From contig NZ_KV823434.1 of assembly GCF_001815935.1 (NCBI RefSeq), forward strand, positions 17,602-81,601: a DNA stretch of 64,000 nucleotides, written 5' to 3'. Each line of letters starts with the position of its first letter. The first letter of the stretch is position 1. Of this stretch, positions 38,498 to 51,588 are shown one piece after another. The notes below the pieces were generated by a model. The model ran no database searches and was not told the DNA's origin. It saw only the letters and a program-made list of their open reading frames with translations. A program made the position numbers and the translations under genes. This stretch comes from Corynebacterium sp. HMSC04H06 (GTDB lineage Bacteria; Actinomycetota; Actinomycetes; Mycobacteriales; Mycobacteriaceae).

Positions 38498-40036
38498 TTA
38501 GCGGAAGGTAGCGAACTTGCTAACTACCCACTTGGCGAGCGCCAACAAGATCACGCCCAGAGCGATGGAAACGATGCCCAGAATGATGAAGAATGTGTTT
38601 TCCGCGCCGGCGTCATCCGGGTTGTAGAAGCCGGCCAGCGTGCCCGCCAGGGAGGTGCCCATGGCCACGGCCATCATCCACACCGCCATCATGCGCGACG
38701 GGAAGGCCTCCGGGGCGACCTTGGTCGCCAGAGAGTTGCCCACCGGCGACAGCAGCAGCTCGCCCATGGTGAACAGGAAGAGGATCCAGATGATGGCGAA
38801 CATCGGGGTGGAGTTCGGTCCGCCGCCACTGAACGGCAGGAAGAAGAACAGCGAGACGCCGATAATGACGTTGGCAATGCCGAACTTGGCCGGCGTCGAC
38901 CACTGGCGGTCGCCCAGCTTGGTCCAGATGAAGGCGAAAACGCTAGAAAAGATGACGATGAAGATCGGGTTAATGAGCTGGACCATCGACGGCGGGATCT
39001 CGGTGCCGAAGATGTGGCGGTCCAGGCGCATATCAGAGTAGATGGTCAGCACGGTGAACTGCTGCTGGAAGATGCCGAAGAAGAGCACGCCGGAGACGAA
39101 CATCGGGATAAAACCGAGCAGGCGGCCGCGCTCCTGCGGGGTGGTCAGGCGGGAGCGGTACATCTGCAGCCACAGCGTCACCGCGGCGAGGAAAGCCACG
39201 ACGGTGACGATGTTGGACAGCCACTCCAGCTTGACCACGCCGGAGGCGATGAGCCACACGCACACGACGATCATCACGGCGAGGACGCCCAGGGCCGCCA
39301 GCAGCTGCTGGCGCGAGACCGGGTTCGGGACCTCATGCCCGGCTTCCTTGATGGTGCTGCCGCGCATGAGGGTGTACTGGACCAGGCCGAAGAACATGCC
39401 CACGGCGGCAATGCCGAAGCCCCAGTGGAAGCCCTGCCAGCCCCACAGGAGCGTGGTAATCAGCGGGCCAAAGAGGGCGCCGATATTAACGCCCATATAG
39501 AAGATGGAGAACCCGCCATCGCGACGGGGATCATCGCGCGAGTACAACGCGCCCAGAACCACCTGCGCCGTGGTCTTCACGCCGCCAGAACCCACGGCGA
39601 TGAGCACTAGGCCGATGGCCAGGCCGGTGACCGCGGGGATGAAGGCCAGCGCCAGGTGCCCCAGCATGACCATGATGGCCGAGTAGTACAGGGTGCGCTC
39701 CGCGCCGAGCACGCGGTCGGCCACCAGGGAGGCCAGCAGGCAGGCCATGTAGACCAGGCCGCCGTAGGCGCCGACGATGGAGGTCGCCGCCGCCTTGGGG
39801 ATCTCCAGGCCGCCCTCGGACACGGAGTAGTACATGTACAGCAGGACCAGCGCCTGCATGCCGTAGAAGCTGAAACGCTCCCACATCTCCACGCCGAAGA
39901 GGTTGGCCAGCCCCCACGGGTGGCCGAAGAACTGGCGTTTAGTTTCTTGTGGTTTACCGACGGCTGACGCGCCGCCGGCACCGTGCGCGTCGCCCGACGC
40001 GTCTGACACTGAGTGAGCGTTTGTGATTCGTGACAT
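38498..40036 (-). CDS. POT family proton-coupled di/tripeptide transporter
   Basis: This 512-residue member of the POT/PTR2 family imports small peptides with protons and has about 12-14 membrane helices. The family motif appears as RDDPRRDGGFSIFYMGVNIGAL, preceded by GSGGVKTTAQVVLG. The N-terminus carries a soluble polar stretch before FFGHPWGLANLFGVEMWERFSFYGM, the typical first helix (ExxERFxxYG). I start at ATG 40036 (MSRITNAHSV), rejecting 18 extra residues. It lies between clpX and clpP2. A link between peptide uptake and proteolysis is only positional. Confidence 0.92.
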   Translation of the reverse strand: MSRITNAHSVSDASGDAHGAGGASAVGKPQETKRQFFGHPWGLANLFGVEMWERFSFYGMQALVLLYMYYSVSEGGLEIPKAAATSIVGAYGGLVYMACLLASLVADRVLGAERTLYYSAIMVMLGHLALAFIPAVTGLAIGLVLIAVGSGGVKTTAQVVLGALYSRDDPRRDGGFSIFYMGVNIGALFGPLITTLLWGWQGFHWGFGIAAVGMFFGLVQYTLMRGSTIKEAGHEVPNPVSRQQLLAALGVLAVMIVVCVWLIASGVVKLEWLSNIVTVVAFLAAVTLWLQMYRSRLTTPQERGRLLGFIPMFVSGVLFFGIFQQQFTVLTIYSDMRLDRHIFGTEIPPSMVQLINPIFIVIFSSVFAFIWTKLGDRQWSTPAKFGIANVIIGVSLFFFLPFSGGGPNSTPMFAIIWILFLFTMGELLLSPVGNSLATKVAPEAFPSRMMAVWMMAVAMGTSLAGTLAGFYNPDDAGAENTFFIILGIVSIALGVILLALAKWVVSKFATFR

Positions 40037-40251
40037 AGAAATATATAGCCACCCCCCACGCCACAACGCAATTAATGTGGGATCTGCCACCCCCGTTTTC
40101 TGGTGTGCTACCTCGCCCTTCCCGCCCGGTGGGACAGGTCAGGCCGGCCGGCGATACCCCGTCTGAGCAGGGCAGTTCCCGGCGACTGATAGTTTTCGCT
40201 TGTGCAGTCCCCCGCCCCGCGCGCGGCGGAGGCCCCGTGCCACCCCATACG

Positions 40252-40290
40252 AAAGGCCCGCGGCCGGGCGCTGTGCCGGCGGCGGGCCTT
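40252..40290 (-). terminator. Terminator after clpP2
   Basis: AAGGCCCGC and GCGGGCCTT arms enclose a second, smaller G+C-rich inverted repeat. On the minus strand the stem is followed by TTTCGT. It separates the clpP operon from the peptide transporter gene. Confidence 0.85.
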
Positions 40291-40316
40291 AATTCCCACA
40301 AAGATTACCCCTGGAG

Positions 40317-40940
40317 TTAGGAGTTTAGCTTGCGGTATTCAAAGACCTGGTCGATGATGCCGTATTCCTTGGCCTCTTCGGCGGTTAGGATCTTGTCGCG
40401 GTCGGTGTCGATGCGCACCTGCTCGGCCGTGCGGCCGGTGTGCTCGGCCAGGGTGTTCTCCATCAGCTTGCGCATGCGCTCGATCTCGGCGGCCTGGATC
40501 TCTAGGTCGGAGACCTGGCCCTGGGTACCCTGGGTGGCGGGCTGGTGGATGAGCACGCGGGCGTTCGGCAGCGCGGCGCGCTTGCCCGGAGCGCCGGCAG
40601 CCAGCAGGACCGCCGCGGCGGAGGCCGCCTGGCCCAGGCAGACGGTCTGCACGTCGGGGCGCACGTAACGCATGGTGTCGTAAATAGCCATCAGCGCGGT
40701 GAAGGAACCGCCCGGGGAGTTGATGTACATGGTGATGTCGCGGTCCGGATCTTGGGCCTCCAGGACTAGCAGCTGCGCCATGACATCGTTAGCGGAAGTG
40801 TCATCGACCTGGGTGCCCAGGAAGATGATGCGCTCTTCGAAGAGCTTCGAGTACGGGTTGGTCTCCTTGGTCCCCTGCGCGGACTGCTCGATGAACGACG
40901 GCAGCACGTAGCGGGAAGAAGGCATCTGCGATTGCGTCAT
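40317..40940 (-). CDS. clpP2: ATP-dependent Clp protease proteolytic subunit 2
   Basis: This 207-residue serine protease subunit forms a mixed ClpP1P2 barrel in actinobacteria. The catalytic serine is in [12 protein letters not shown] and the histidine in [13 protein letters not shown]. An aspartate follows in the DTDRDK region. [17 protein letters not shown] is conserved. The N-terminus [20 protein letters not shown] fits actinobacterial ClpP2. It lies 52 bp downstream of clpP1 and is presumably co-transcribed. Confidence 0.95.
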   Translation of the reverse strand: MTQSQMPSSRYVLPSFIEQSAQGTKETNPYSKLFEERIIFLGTQVDDTSANDVMAQLLVLEAQDPDRDITMYINSPGGSFTALMAIYDTMRYVRPDVQTVCLGQAASAAAVLLAAGAPGKRAALPNARVLIHQPATQGTQGQVSDLEIQAAEIERMRKLMENTLAEHTGRTAEQVRIDTDRDKILTAEEAKEYGIIDQVFEYRKLNS

Positions 40941-40992
40941 ATTAAAAATTCTCCTTGCTTCTGAGCTTTAGGTGGTGAGGTGCTACCTAGTT

Positions 40993-41601
40993 CTAGTTGC
41001 TGATGGGGCCGTTGACGGTCTCGATGACGTGGTCGACGATGCCGTAGTCCTTCGCCTGCGCGGCGGTGAACCAGCGGTCACGGTCCGAGTCCTTCGTAAT
41101 CTGCTCGAAGGTCTGGCCGGTGTGCTCAGCGATGAGTTCGGCCATCTCGCGCTTGGTGGCGGCAAACTGTTCGGCCTGGATGGCGATATCCGCGGCGGTG
41201 CCGCCCACGCCGGCGGAGGGCTGGTGCATCATGATGCGGGCGTGCGGCAGAGCGAAGCGCTTGCCCTTGGTGCCGCCGGAGAGCAGGAACTGGCCCATGG
41301 AGGCAGCCAGGCCCATGCCGTAGGTGGCGACGTCGCACGGCGAGTACTTCATGGTGTCGTAAATGGCCATGCCGGCGGTCACCGAGCCACCCGGGGAATT
41401 GATGTAGAGGGAAATATCACGCGTCGGGTCCTCGGCGGACAACAGCAGGATCTGGGCGCAGAGCTTATTGGCAATCTCGTCATCAACCTGGGTGCCCAGG
41501 AAGATGATGCGCTCGCGCAGCAGGCGCTCGTAGACGCTGTCGCCTAGGTTCATGCCCGGTGCCGGCGAGGTCATCTGAATACTGTCAGACATAGAATTCA
41601 T
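40993..41601 (-). CDS. clpP1: ATP-dependent Clp protease proteolytic subunit 1
   Basis: This 202-residue partner of ClpP2 has the catalytic serine in [13 protein letters not shown] and the histidine in [34 protein letters not shown] is nearly invariant in corynebacteria. AAGGAG lies 3 bases before the ATG at 41601 and 12 before a second ATG at 41592 (MSDSIQM). Neither spacing is ideal, so the start is uncertain by three codons. The promoter must lie between here and the tig terminator. ClpR/SigH-type control, known in C. glutamicum, was not verified. Confidence 0.95.
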   Translation of the reverse strand: MNSMSDSIQMTSPAPGMNLGDSVYERLLRERIIFLGTQVDDEIANKLCAQILLLSAEDPTRDISLYINSPGGSVTAGMAIYDTMKYSPCDVATYGMGLAASMGQFLLSGGTKGKRFALPHARIMMHQPSAGVGGTAADIAIQAEQFAATKREMAELIAEHTGQTFEQITKDSDRDRWFTAAQAKDYGIVDHVIETVNGPISN

Positions 41602-41719
41602 AATCTCCTTGGTGACGGATCTTTGTCTTAATACGACCCACGATACTGCCTTTCCCGCCTCCCGTGGGACGTGTTCGCTGTCAGCGTTGCAGCCGCGGTG
41701 CAGCCGCCGCAGACAGACG

Positions 41720-41742
41720 AAAAGCCCAGCCGAAGCTGGGCT
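41720..41742 (-). terminator. Terminator after tig
   Basis: The minus strand reads AGCCCAGC-TTCG-GCTGGGCT followed by TTTCGTC. This is a perfect 8-bp stem closed by a stable UUCG tetraloop, 45 bp after the tig stop. Confidence 0.92.
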
Positions 41743-41786
41743 AGGCGGTCCCGCCGCGGCCGATAAAGGCGCGGCGGGAGGCGACC

Positions 41787-43142
41787 TTACTCGGAGTCGG
41801 TTGCCTCGTCCTCGTCCTCGTCGATCTCGCCGAAGTACTGGTCGACGTCGATCTTTTTGCCGTCCTCGTCCTTGACGTCAACGCGGCAGATAGCGGCGGC
41901 CAGGGCCTTGCCGCGGCGGACGTCGGCGAAGAGGTTGCCGATCTGGCCGTTGGACTGCAGCTGCTGGACGAACTGGTTCGGGTCCATGCCGTAGGACTGC
42001 GCGGTGAACAGGATGTGGTCGGTCAGCTCCTGCTGGGAGACCTCCGGCTGCTCCTGCTCGGCGACGGTGTCCAGGAACAGCTGGGTACGCACGGATTCCT
42101 CGGCGGACTTGCGGGCGTCGGCGTCGAACTCCTCGCGGGTGGTGCCCTGCGCCTCGAGCAGCTGCGCCAGCGCCTTCTCGTCCTGGGCCAGCTGGCCCAG
42201 GACCTGGTGCAGCTGGGCGTGTGTCTGCTCTTCCACGATGGACTCCGGCAGCTCGAAGGAGACCTTGTCCAGGGCGGCCTTCAGGACCTCGTCGCGGATA
42301 TTGCCGGCCTGCTGGGCCTTCTTCTGCTCCTCGACCTGGGTCTTGGTGGCATCGCGCAGCTCGTCGATGGTGTCGAACTCGCTGGCCAGCTGGGCGAACT
42401 CGTCGTCCAGGTCCGGCAGCTTGCGCTCCTTGGTCTGCTGGACGTGAACCTTGATGGTGGCCTCTTCGCCCTTGTGCTCGCCGGACTCCAGCTTGGCGGT
42501 GAACTCGGCGTCCTCGTCGGTCTTCAGGCCGCGCAGGGCGGTGTCCAGCCCCTTGATGAGGTCGTCGTCGCCGATGCGGTAGTTCAGGCCCTCGGTGGAA
42601 GCCTCGTCGATCTTCTTGCCGTCGACCTCAGCGGTGAGATCGATGACGGCGATGTCGCCGGTCTTCATCTTGCGCTTGGTGTCCTTGAGCTCACCGAAGC
42701 GCTCCTGCAGGTTCTCCAGCTCCTTGTCCACGTCGGCGTCCTCGACGGTGATGGCCGGGACGGTGACGGACAGGTCGGCAAAGTCCGGTACCTCGATCTC
42801 CGGGCGGACGTCGACCTCGGCGGTAAACTCCACGAAGTCCTTGTCTTCGATCTTGGAGATATCCACGTCCGGCTGGCCGATGACCTTCAGGTCGTTTTCG
42901 GTAACGGCCTGCTCGTAGCGGGACGGCAGCATGTCGTTGACGACCTGCTCGAGGATCGGGCCGCGGCCGAAGCGGGCATCGATAAGCTGGCGCGGCGCCT
43001 TGCCCTTGCGGAAGCCCGGGATGGCAACCTGCTGTGCGATTGCGGCGTAGGCCTGATCAATCTCTTTATCCAGCTCTGCGAACGGGACGTTGACGGTGAG
43101 CTTAACGCGGGTGTCGCTCAGCTTGTCGACGGTAGTCTTCAC
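41787..43142 (-). CDS. tig: Trigger factor
   Basis: This ribosome-bound folding chaperone and peptidyl-prolyl isomerase has 451 residues, the usual length. The N-terminal ribosome-binding domain contains [16 protein letters not shown] (signature GFRxGKxP). The FKBP-type domain lies at about 160-245 and the helical chaperone domain makes up the rest. The tail is strongly acidic ([11 protein letters not shown]). The start is GTG 43142, with AGGAGAG six bases before it. It is the first gene after the tRNA-Pro terminator and has its own promoter region. Confidence 0.96.
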   Translation of the reverse strand: MKTTVDKLSDTRVKLTVNVPFAELDKEIDQAYAAIAQQVAIPGFRKGKAPRQLIDARFGRGPILEQVVNDMLPSRYEQAVTENDLKVIGQPDVDISKIEDKDFVEFTAEVDVRPEIEVPDFADLSVTVPAITVEDADVDKELENLQERFGELKDTKRKMKTGDIAVIDLTAEVDGKKIDEASTEGLNYRIGDDDLIKGLDTALRGLKTDEDAEFTAKLESGEHKGEEATIKVHVQQTKERKLPDLDDEFAQLASEFDTIDELRDATKTQVEEQKKAQQAGNIRDEVLKAALDKVSFELPESIVEEQTHAQLHQVLGQLAQDEKALAQLLEAQGTTREEFDADARKSAEESVRTQLFLDTVAEQEQPEVSQQELTDHILFTAQSYGMDPNQFVQQLQSNGQIGNLFADVRRGKALAAAICRVDVKDEDGKKIDVDQYFGEIDEDEDEATDSE

Positions 43143-43198
43143 GAGTAACTCTCCTGGCTCTCAATTGGTAGAAGGATTTCTGGTACAGAGTATAAACA

Positions 43199-43242
43199 AG
43201 GGGCCCGGCAGCACCTCGCATGAGGGTGGCTGACAGGCCCCT
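43199..43242 (-). terminator. Terminator after tRNA-Pro
   Basis: GGGGCC and GGCCCC arms close a long interrupted stem and are followed by TTGTTTAT on the minus strand. It lies 6 bp after the tRNA-Pro 3' end and before the tig promoter region. Confidence 0.75.
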
Positions 43243-43247
43243 ATACG

Positions 43248-43321
43248 TCGGGGCGACAGGATTTGAACCTGCGACCCCCTGCTCCCAAAGCAGGTGCGCT
43301 ACCAAGCTGCGCCACGCCCCG
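43248..43321 (-). tRNA. tRNA-Pro (anticodon UGG)
   Basis: The minus strand folds as a cloverleaf. The 7-bp acceptor is CGGGGCG/CGCCCCG with discriminator A. The D arm contains GCGCAGCTTGGTAGCGC. The anticodon stem CCTGC/GCAGG holds loop TTTGGGA, so the anticodon is TGG. The T arm is CAGGTTCAAATCCTG-like. The 3' CCA is not encoded and must be added enzymatically. Confidence 0.95.
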
Positions 43322-43463
43322 TATAGCTTGCCCGGCCAGCACGGAGGCCCCGCGCCGGCGTTGCTCGCCTAAGCTTACCGATGCCGCCGCACTATGCCCA
43401 ACTCTGGGTCCCGGTTGGCCCGGTTTCCGCAGGCTCGGGGCGCACGGCGCGACCAGTTAGCCG

Positions 43464-44969
<1,506 letters not shown>

Positions 44970-44990
44970 TCAATTTTTCGGGCCCGGGCG

Positions 44991-45047
44991 AAAAAACGCC
45001 GGAGACCAGGCTACTGGACTTTTCCAGTGCGCTGCATCTTCGGCGTT
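44991..45047 (-). terminator. Terminator after tRNA-Gly
   Basis: On the minus strand AACGCCG pairs with CGGCGTT around an inner CTGG-AAAAGT-CCAG hairpin. TTTTTTCG follows. It begins 4 bp beyond the encoded CCA of the tRNA gene. Confidence 0.8.
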
Positions 45048-45050
45048 GCT

Positions 45051-45125
45051 TGGAGGGAATGACGGGAATCGAACCCGCGTCTTCAGCTTGGAAGGCTGAG
45101 GTATTAGCCACTATACGACATTCCC
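45051..45125 (-). tRNA. tRNA-Gly (anticodon UCC)
   Basis: The cloverleaf on the minus strand has acceptor GGGAATG/CATTCCC and discriminator T. The anticodon stem CTCAG-like holds loop CTTCCAA, giving anticodon TCC. The T arm is CGGGTTCGATTCCCG-like. An encoded CCA lies at 45053-45051. The gene is isolated, with its own terminator. Confidence 0.95.
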
Positions 45126-45352
45126 ACTGCCCCTTTTAAAGGCGTGGGAACAATGATAGCGCATGGTTTGGGCCGCGCCCAAAACCGCCCGGGCGGGGCC
45201 GCGCCCCCTCACCAGACGTGCCCCATAAGCTCAACGGGAGGGAACTTTTCGGGATAGGCTGGCGTTTAACCTTATAGGTACCCAGAGAAGTACCCCGCGC
45301 CGGGGCCCACCTGCCCCGCCGGGCGCGGGAGACAACACTCGATTATCGGGAA

Positions 45353-46177
45353 GTGAACTTTTTAGGCATGGAATTGCTCATCCCTCTTATCGTGGTCGGC
45401 GGCGGCGTGGCCTGGTGGACCAGCAACAACAACAAGAAAAAGACCGCGCAGCGCCGGCAGCAGCAGTTGGAAGACGCGCAGGCTGAGGCGCGGCGCTGGA
45501 TCGAGCGCCTGGGTGGTCAGGTGATGAGCCTGTCCGGCACCGACAAAGCCTCCCAACAGGCAATGGCGGATGCCTCGGAACGTTTCACCGCGGCGAATTC
45601 CGCTATCTCGCGGGCGAACACCACCAAGCAGGCGCACCTGGCCCGCGAGTCCGCGCTCGAGGGCCTGCATTACGTCAACGCGGCGCGCGAAATCATGGGC
45701 ATGGATCCGGGCCCGGAGCTGCCCCCGCTGGAGGGCCAGCGCAAGGCCGGCAAGGTCACCGAGCGCCGCACAGTCGACGCCGGCGGCCAGGAGATCACCG
45801 CCTCCCCGTACGCGTCCGACGAGACCCCGAACTACTACCCCGGCGGCACGGTGGCCGGCCGCCCGGTCCCGGCCGGCTGGTACTCCCGCCCGTGGTGGGC
45901 GGACGCCATGGCTACCGGCGTGTGGATGATGGGCTATTCCATGATGTTTAACGCCATGTTCGCCGGCATGGCCGGAGTCGGCTACTCCGGCGAGGAGGCG
46001 GCCGCCGGCGACTTCAGCGACGGCGGCGACATGGGGGATGCTGGCGACGCTGGTGATATGGGCGACGGCGGCGACATGGGGGACGCCGGGGACATGGGCG
46101 ACGGCGGCGGCCTCTTCGACGGCGGCATCTTTGACGGCGGCCTGCTCGGCGGCGACGGCTTCGACTTCGATTTCTAA
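45353..46177 (+). CDS. Membrane-anchored protein with Gly/Asp-rich repeat tail
   Basis: This 274-residue protein has no function I can assign. One N-terminal helix (MELLIPLIVVGGGVAWW) is followed by NNNKKK, then a coiled-coil-like helical part (about 28-115: RRQQQLEDAQAEARRWIERLG and ANSAISRANTTKQAHLARESAL). A Pro/Tyr-rich linker and a short hydrophobic patch (WWADAMATGVWMMGYSMMFNAMFAGMAG) come next. The last 65 residues are imperfect repeats of GDMGDAGD / GDGGDMGD. Corynebacterial proteins of this shape have been labelled DUF1542, but I am not sure of that match. The start may be GTG 45353 or ATG 45368 five codons on. Confidence 0.72.
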   Translation: MNFLGMELLIPLIVVGGGVAWWTSNNNKKKTAQRRQQQLEDAQAEARRWIERLGGQVMSLSGTDKASQQAMADASERFTAANSAISRANTTKQAHLARESALEGLHYVNAAREIMGMDPGPELPPLEGQRKAGKVTERRTVDAGGQEITASPYASDETPNYYPGGTVAGRPVPAGWYSRPWWADAMATGVWMMGYSMMFNAMFAGMAGVGYSGEEAAAGDFSDGGDMGDAGDAGDMGDGGDMGDAGDMGDGGGLFDGGIFDGGLLGGDGFDFDF

Positions 46178-46193
46178 GCCGAAGCGTCCGCAC

Positions 46194-46242
46194 AAAGGCG
46201 CCGGGGAGAAGCACTTGTAGTGGTGCTCTCCCCGGCGCCTTT
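46194..46242. terminator. Bidirectional terminator between the Gly/Asp-rich gene and rpiB
   Basis: AAAGGCGCCGGGGA pairs with TCCCCGGCGCCTTT, and an inner AGCAC/GTGCT helix extends the stem. Flanking A and T runs allow use from both sides of this convergent pair. Confidence 0.92.
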
Positions 46243-46284
46243 CGTCTGACTAGAGGGGCCTAGCTAGCAGGCTGGCTAGCTGGC

Positions 46285-46758
46285 TTAAGCCTCCGGTACC
46301 TCCGGGGCGATCCCGGTGCGCTCGTAGTCGGCCAGGATGTCGATCCGGCGCTGGTGGCGCTCCGCGCCCGACCATTCCTGTTCCAGGAAGGCGTCCGCGA
46401 TGGCCAGGGCCTGCTCCGGGGTGTGCATGCGGCCACCGATGCCGATGAGCTGGGCGTTGTTGTGCTCGCGGGCCAGGCGCGCGGTCTCTTCCGACCACGC
46501 CAGGGCGCAGCGCGCACCCTCGACCTTGTTGGCCGCGATCTGCTCACCGTTGCCGGAGCCGCCCAGCACGATCCCCAAAGAACCCGGGTCGTTGACCGTG
46601 CGCTGGGCCGCCTCGATGCAAAACGCCGGGTAGTCATCCTCCGGGTCGAGGGTGTGGGCGCCGCAATCGATGACCTCGTGACCGGCGTCGGACAAGTGCT
46701 GTGCAATCAGGTTTTTGGTCTCAAAACCTGCGTGATCTGCTCCTAGGTATACGCGCAT
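46285..46758 (-). CDS. rpiB: Ribose-5-phosphate isomerase B
   Basis: RpiB interconverts ribose 5-phosphate and ribulose 5-phosphate in the pentose phosphate pathway. The 157-residue protein starts MRVYLGADHAGFETK at ATG 46758. VLGGSGNGEQIAANKV carries the glutamate that serves as the base in mycobacterial RpiB, replacing the cysteine of the E. coli enzyme. IGIGGRMH is conserved. The order rpiB, DsbA-like gene, pepN matches the C. glutamicum locus. Confidence 0.94.
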   Translation of the reverse strand: MRVYLGADHAGFETKNLIAQHLSDAGHEVIDCGAHTLDPEDDYPAFCIEAAQRTVNDPGSLGIVLGGSGNGEQIAANKVEGARCALAWSEETARLAREHNNAQLIGIGGRMHTPEQALAIADAFLEQEWSGAERHQRRIDILADYERTGIAPEVPEA

Positions 46759-46780
46759 AATCCTTATCCTACCGCCGGGC

Positions 46781-47398
46781 CTACTCGGCCGCCGGCATCT
46801 CGGTGCGGGTGCGCTTGAGCTCGAAGAAATAGGGGAACTCCGCGAGCTTGATGGCGGCATCGAAAAGCTCGCCGGCCTCCTCGCCGCGCGGGATGCGGGT
46901 GATGACCGGGCCGAAGAAGGCGGTCTCGCCCAGCTTGACCACCGGGGTGCCGACGTCCTCGCCGACCGAGTCGATGCCCTCCTGGTGGAAGCGCTTCAGC
47001 TCCTCGTCGGCGTCGGTGGTATTTGCTACCTCGGCGTAGGCCGCGTCCAGGCCGGCCTGGTCGAGGGCCTGGGTGATTACCTCGTCGTAAGCGCCGTAGC
47101 CCTTCTTGCCGGCGTTGCCGTCCACGTGGACAAGGGTGCCCATCGCCGTGTAGAGCTCGTCGACCTTGGCCGGCTCCTGGGTGGCCACGCGGGCGAAGAC
47201 GCGGGCCGGGCCCCAGTTTGCCTCCATGGCCTCTAGGTAGGCCGGGTCCAGATCGCGGCCCTCGTTGAGCACGGACAGGGACATCGGCACGAAGGTGACC
47301 TCGATGTCGCGGACCTTCTCGGCCTCCTTGATCCACCGCGAGGTGGCCCAAGCGAACGGGCACGAGACGTCGAACCAGAACTTCACCTGCTGAGTCAT
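46781..47398 (-). CDS. DsbA-like thioredoxin-fold oxidoreductase
   Basis: This 205-residue cytoplasmic protein (no signal peptide) has a thioredoxin fold with the DsbA helical insert. The active-site region reads FDVSCPFAWATSRW. Only the first cysteine of the CxxC motif is present, because position four is Ala. It resembles the Rv2466c group, a mycothiol-dependent reductase with CPWC in M. tuberculosis. A one-cysteine site would favour a glutaredoxin-like monothiol or S-transferase mechanism with mycothiol. The cis-proline loop appears as VGTPVVKLGETAFFGPV. It lies 22 bp upstream of rpiB and is divergent from pepN. Confidence 0.83.
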   Translation of the reverse strand: MTQQVKFWFDVSCPFAWATSRWIKEAEKVRDIEVTFVPMSLSVLNEGRDLDPAYLEAMEANWGPARVFARVATQEPAKVDELYTAMGTLVHVDGNAGKKGYGAYDEVITQALDQAGLDAAYAEVANTTDADEELKRFHQEGIDSVGEDVGTPVVKLGETAFFGPVITRIPRGEEAGELFDAAIKLAEFPYFFELKRTRTEMPAAE

Positions 47399-47511
47399 GA
47401 ACGTTTTCTCCTAAATTCTTTGGTTGCTTAAGGATTTCCGCGCACCCCAGCCTAGGCGACGGCTAGGCTGGACCGTAGCCTAAAATTCACCACCTAGGAG
47501 GTAAGACAGCT
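47399..47511. promoter_or_regulatory. Divergent promoter region, DsbA-like gene / pepN
   Basis: This 113-bp gap holds TAAAAT at 47481-47486 as a plausible -10 element and an AGGAGGT ribosome site at 47496-47502 directly serving pepN. The opposite gene has GGAGAAAACGTTC before its ATG. No operator motif was recognised. Confidence 0.5.
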
Positions 47512-50019
<2,508 letters not shown>

Positions 50020-50070
50020 CAGTATGGGTGTTACGCTGGAATTTTAGCAGATTTGCACCCAAAACTACTA

Positions 50071-50101
50071 AGCGGCGAGCTGTGATTATTAGCTCGCCGC
50101 T
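50071..50101 (+). terminator. Terminator after pepN
   Basis: AGCGGCGAGCT and AGCTCGCCGCT form a perfect 11-bp stem with a 9-base A+T-rich loop. TTTCGTT follows. Confidence 0.93.
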
Positions 50102-50179
50102 TTCGTTATGCCCGGTTATGCCCGGTTCGATAATATTTTTCCTGTCCCCCTTGTTTGTTACTAGTGGAAAGGCACTTAG

Positions 50180-51565
50180 ATGTTAGCCACTGTCCTCGCC
50201 CCGGACTCCGTCCTGGCGATCGTACTGCAAGTGGTCATTATTCTTGTTGCCCTGGTGCTGGGTACCCGCTACGGCGGGCTCGGCCTAGGCCTGATTTCCG
50301 GTATCGGCCTGCTGCTCATGGTCTTCGCCTTCGGACTGGCCCCGGGCGAGCCGCCAGTATCGGTGATGCTGACCATCATCGCAGTCATCGGCTGCGCCGC
50401 GACCCTCCAACAGGCGCGCGGCCTCGAAGTCATGATGCAATTCGCCGAGAAGATCCTGCGCGCCCACCCGGAGCGCATCACCATTCTCGCTCCCCTGACC
50501 ACATGGTTTTTGACCGTGCTCTGCGGCACCGGCCACGTCGTCTACACGATGTTCCCCATCATCGAGGACATCGCCCTGAAGAAGGGCATCCGCCCCGAGC
50601 GCCCCATGGCCGTGGCCTCCACCTCGGCCCAGATGGGTATCACCGCCTCGCCGGTCTCGGTTGCCACCGTCTCGCTGGCCTCCATCCTGGCCGAGCACGC
50701 CGGCGCCATCGACCAGGCCTACTCCATCCCGCAGATCCTCATGGTCGCCATCCCGGCCTCCCTGTCCGGTGTCATCCTGGCCGCCCTGTGGTCCCTGCGC
50801 CGCGGCAAGGACCTGGACAAGGACCCAGCCTTCCAGGAGCGCATGCAGGACCCCGAGTTCGCAGAGTCCATTAAAAACCCCAGCCACTCGCTCATCGGCG
50901 TGGAATTCCCCAAGGAAGCCAAGCGCTCCGTGGTCATCTTCCTGGTCGCCATCGTCTGCGTGGTCTTCCTCGGCGCCTTCGACTTCCTGCGCCCGCTCGT
51001 CCCAGGCGAGGACGGCGAGCTCTCGCCGGTGTCGATGAACCTGGTCATCCAGATGGTCATGCTGGTCGCCGGCGCCGTCATCCTGATGAGCTGCAAGGTC
51101 GACCACAAAAAGATCGCCAGCACCCCGGTCTTCAAGGCCGGCATGACCGCGGTCTTCTCCGTCTTCGGCGTGGCCTGGATGGCGGACACCTTCTTCCAGG
51201 CGCACATCGATGCCCTGGAGGCCGGCCTCGGCGACGTCGTCGCCCAAGCCCCGTGGGCCTACGCCGTCGTGCTGATCATCGTCTCGAAGCTGGTCAACTC
51301 CCAGGGCGCGGCCCTAGTGGCCATCGCCCCCATCGGCCTGCAGCTGGGTATCGATCCGGCCGTCATCGTCGGCTTCTACGGCGCGGCCTACGGCTACTTC
51401 ATCCTGCCGACCTACCCGTCGGACCTGGCCTGCATCGGTTTCGACCGCACGGGCACGACCCGCATCGGCAAGTTCGTCATCAATCACTCCTTCATCATCC
51501 CGGGCACCATCTCGGTGCTGACCTCCTGTGTGGTCGGTTCCCTGCTCGCGCAGGTGCTCCTCTAG
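50180..51565 (+). CDS. Dcu family C4-dicarboxylate transporter
   Basis: This 461-residue membrane carrier closely follows E. coli DcuA/DcuB, which exchange fumarate or aspartate for succinate during anaerobic growth. Shared landmarks are VMLTIIAVIGCAATLQQARG, TVLCGTGHVVYTMFPII, RPERPMAVASTSAQMGI, RGKDLDKDPAFQ, and YFILPTYPSDLACIGFDRTG near the end. Hydrophobic segments cover most of the length. GGAAAGG lies 7 bases before the ATG at 50180. It stands alone between the pepN terminator and the convergent GntR gene. A copy of GGTTATGCCC is repeated in tandem just upstream. Confidence 0.9.
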   Translation: MLATVLAPDSVLAIVLQVVIILVALVLGTRYGGLGLGLISGIGLLLMVFAFGLAPGEPPVSVMLTIIAVIGCAATLQQARGLEVMMQFAEKILRAHPERITILAPLTTWFLTVLCGTGHVVYTMFPIIEDIALKKGIRPERPMAVASTSAQMGITASPVSVATVSLASILAEHAGAIDQAYSIPQILMVAIPASLSGVILAALWSLRRGKDLDKDPAFQERMQDPEFAESIKNPSHSLIGVEFPKEAKRSVVIFLVAIVCVVFLGAFDFLRPLVPGEDGELSPVSMNLVIQMVMLVAGAVILMSCKVDHKKIASTPVFKAGMTAVFSVFGVAWMADTFFQAHIDALEAGLGDVVAQAPWAYAVVLIIVSKLVNSQGAALVAIAPIGLQLGIDPAVIVGFYGAAYGYFILPTYPSDLACIGFDRTGTTRIGKFVINHSFIIPGTISVLTSCVVGSLLAQVLL

Positions 51566-51588
51566 CCCCGCGGGCCCGCGCCCGCTCC

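Noticed and set aside
46018..46160. Short repeated units that might be a CRISPR or VNTR array
   Set aside because: The repetition is in-frame codons for Gly-Asp-Met-Gly with no unique spacers. It is protein low complexity.
50103..50125. Tandem GGTTATGCCC copies as an attachment site
   Set aside because: Only two copies of 10 bp, next to a terminator, with no recombinase or mobile gene nearby.
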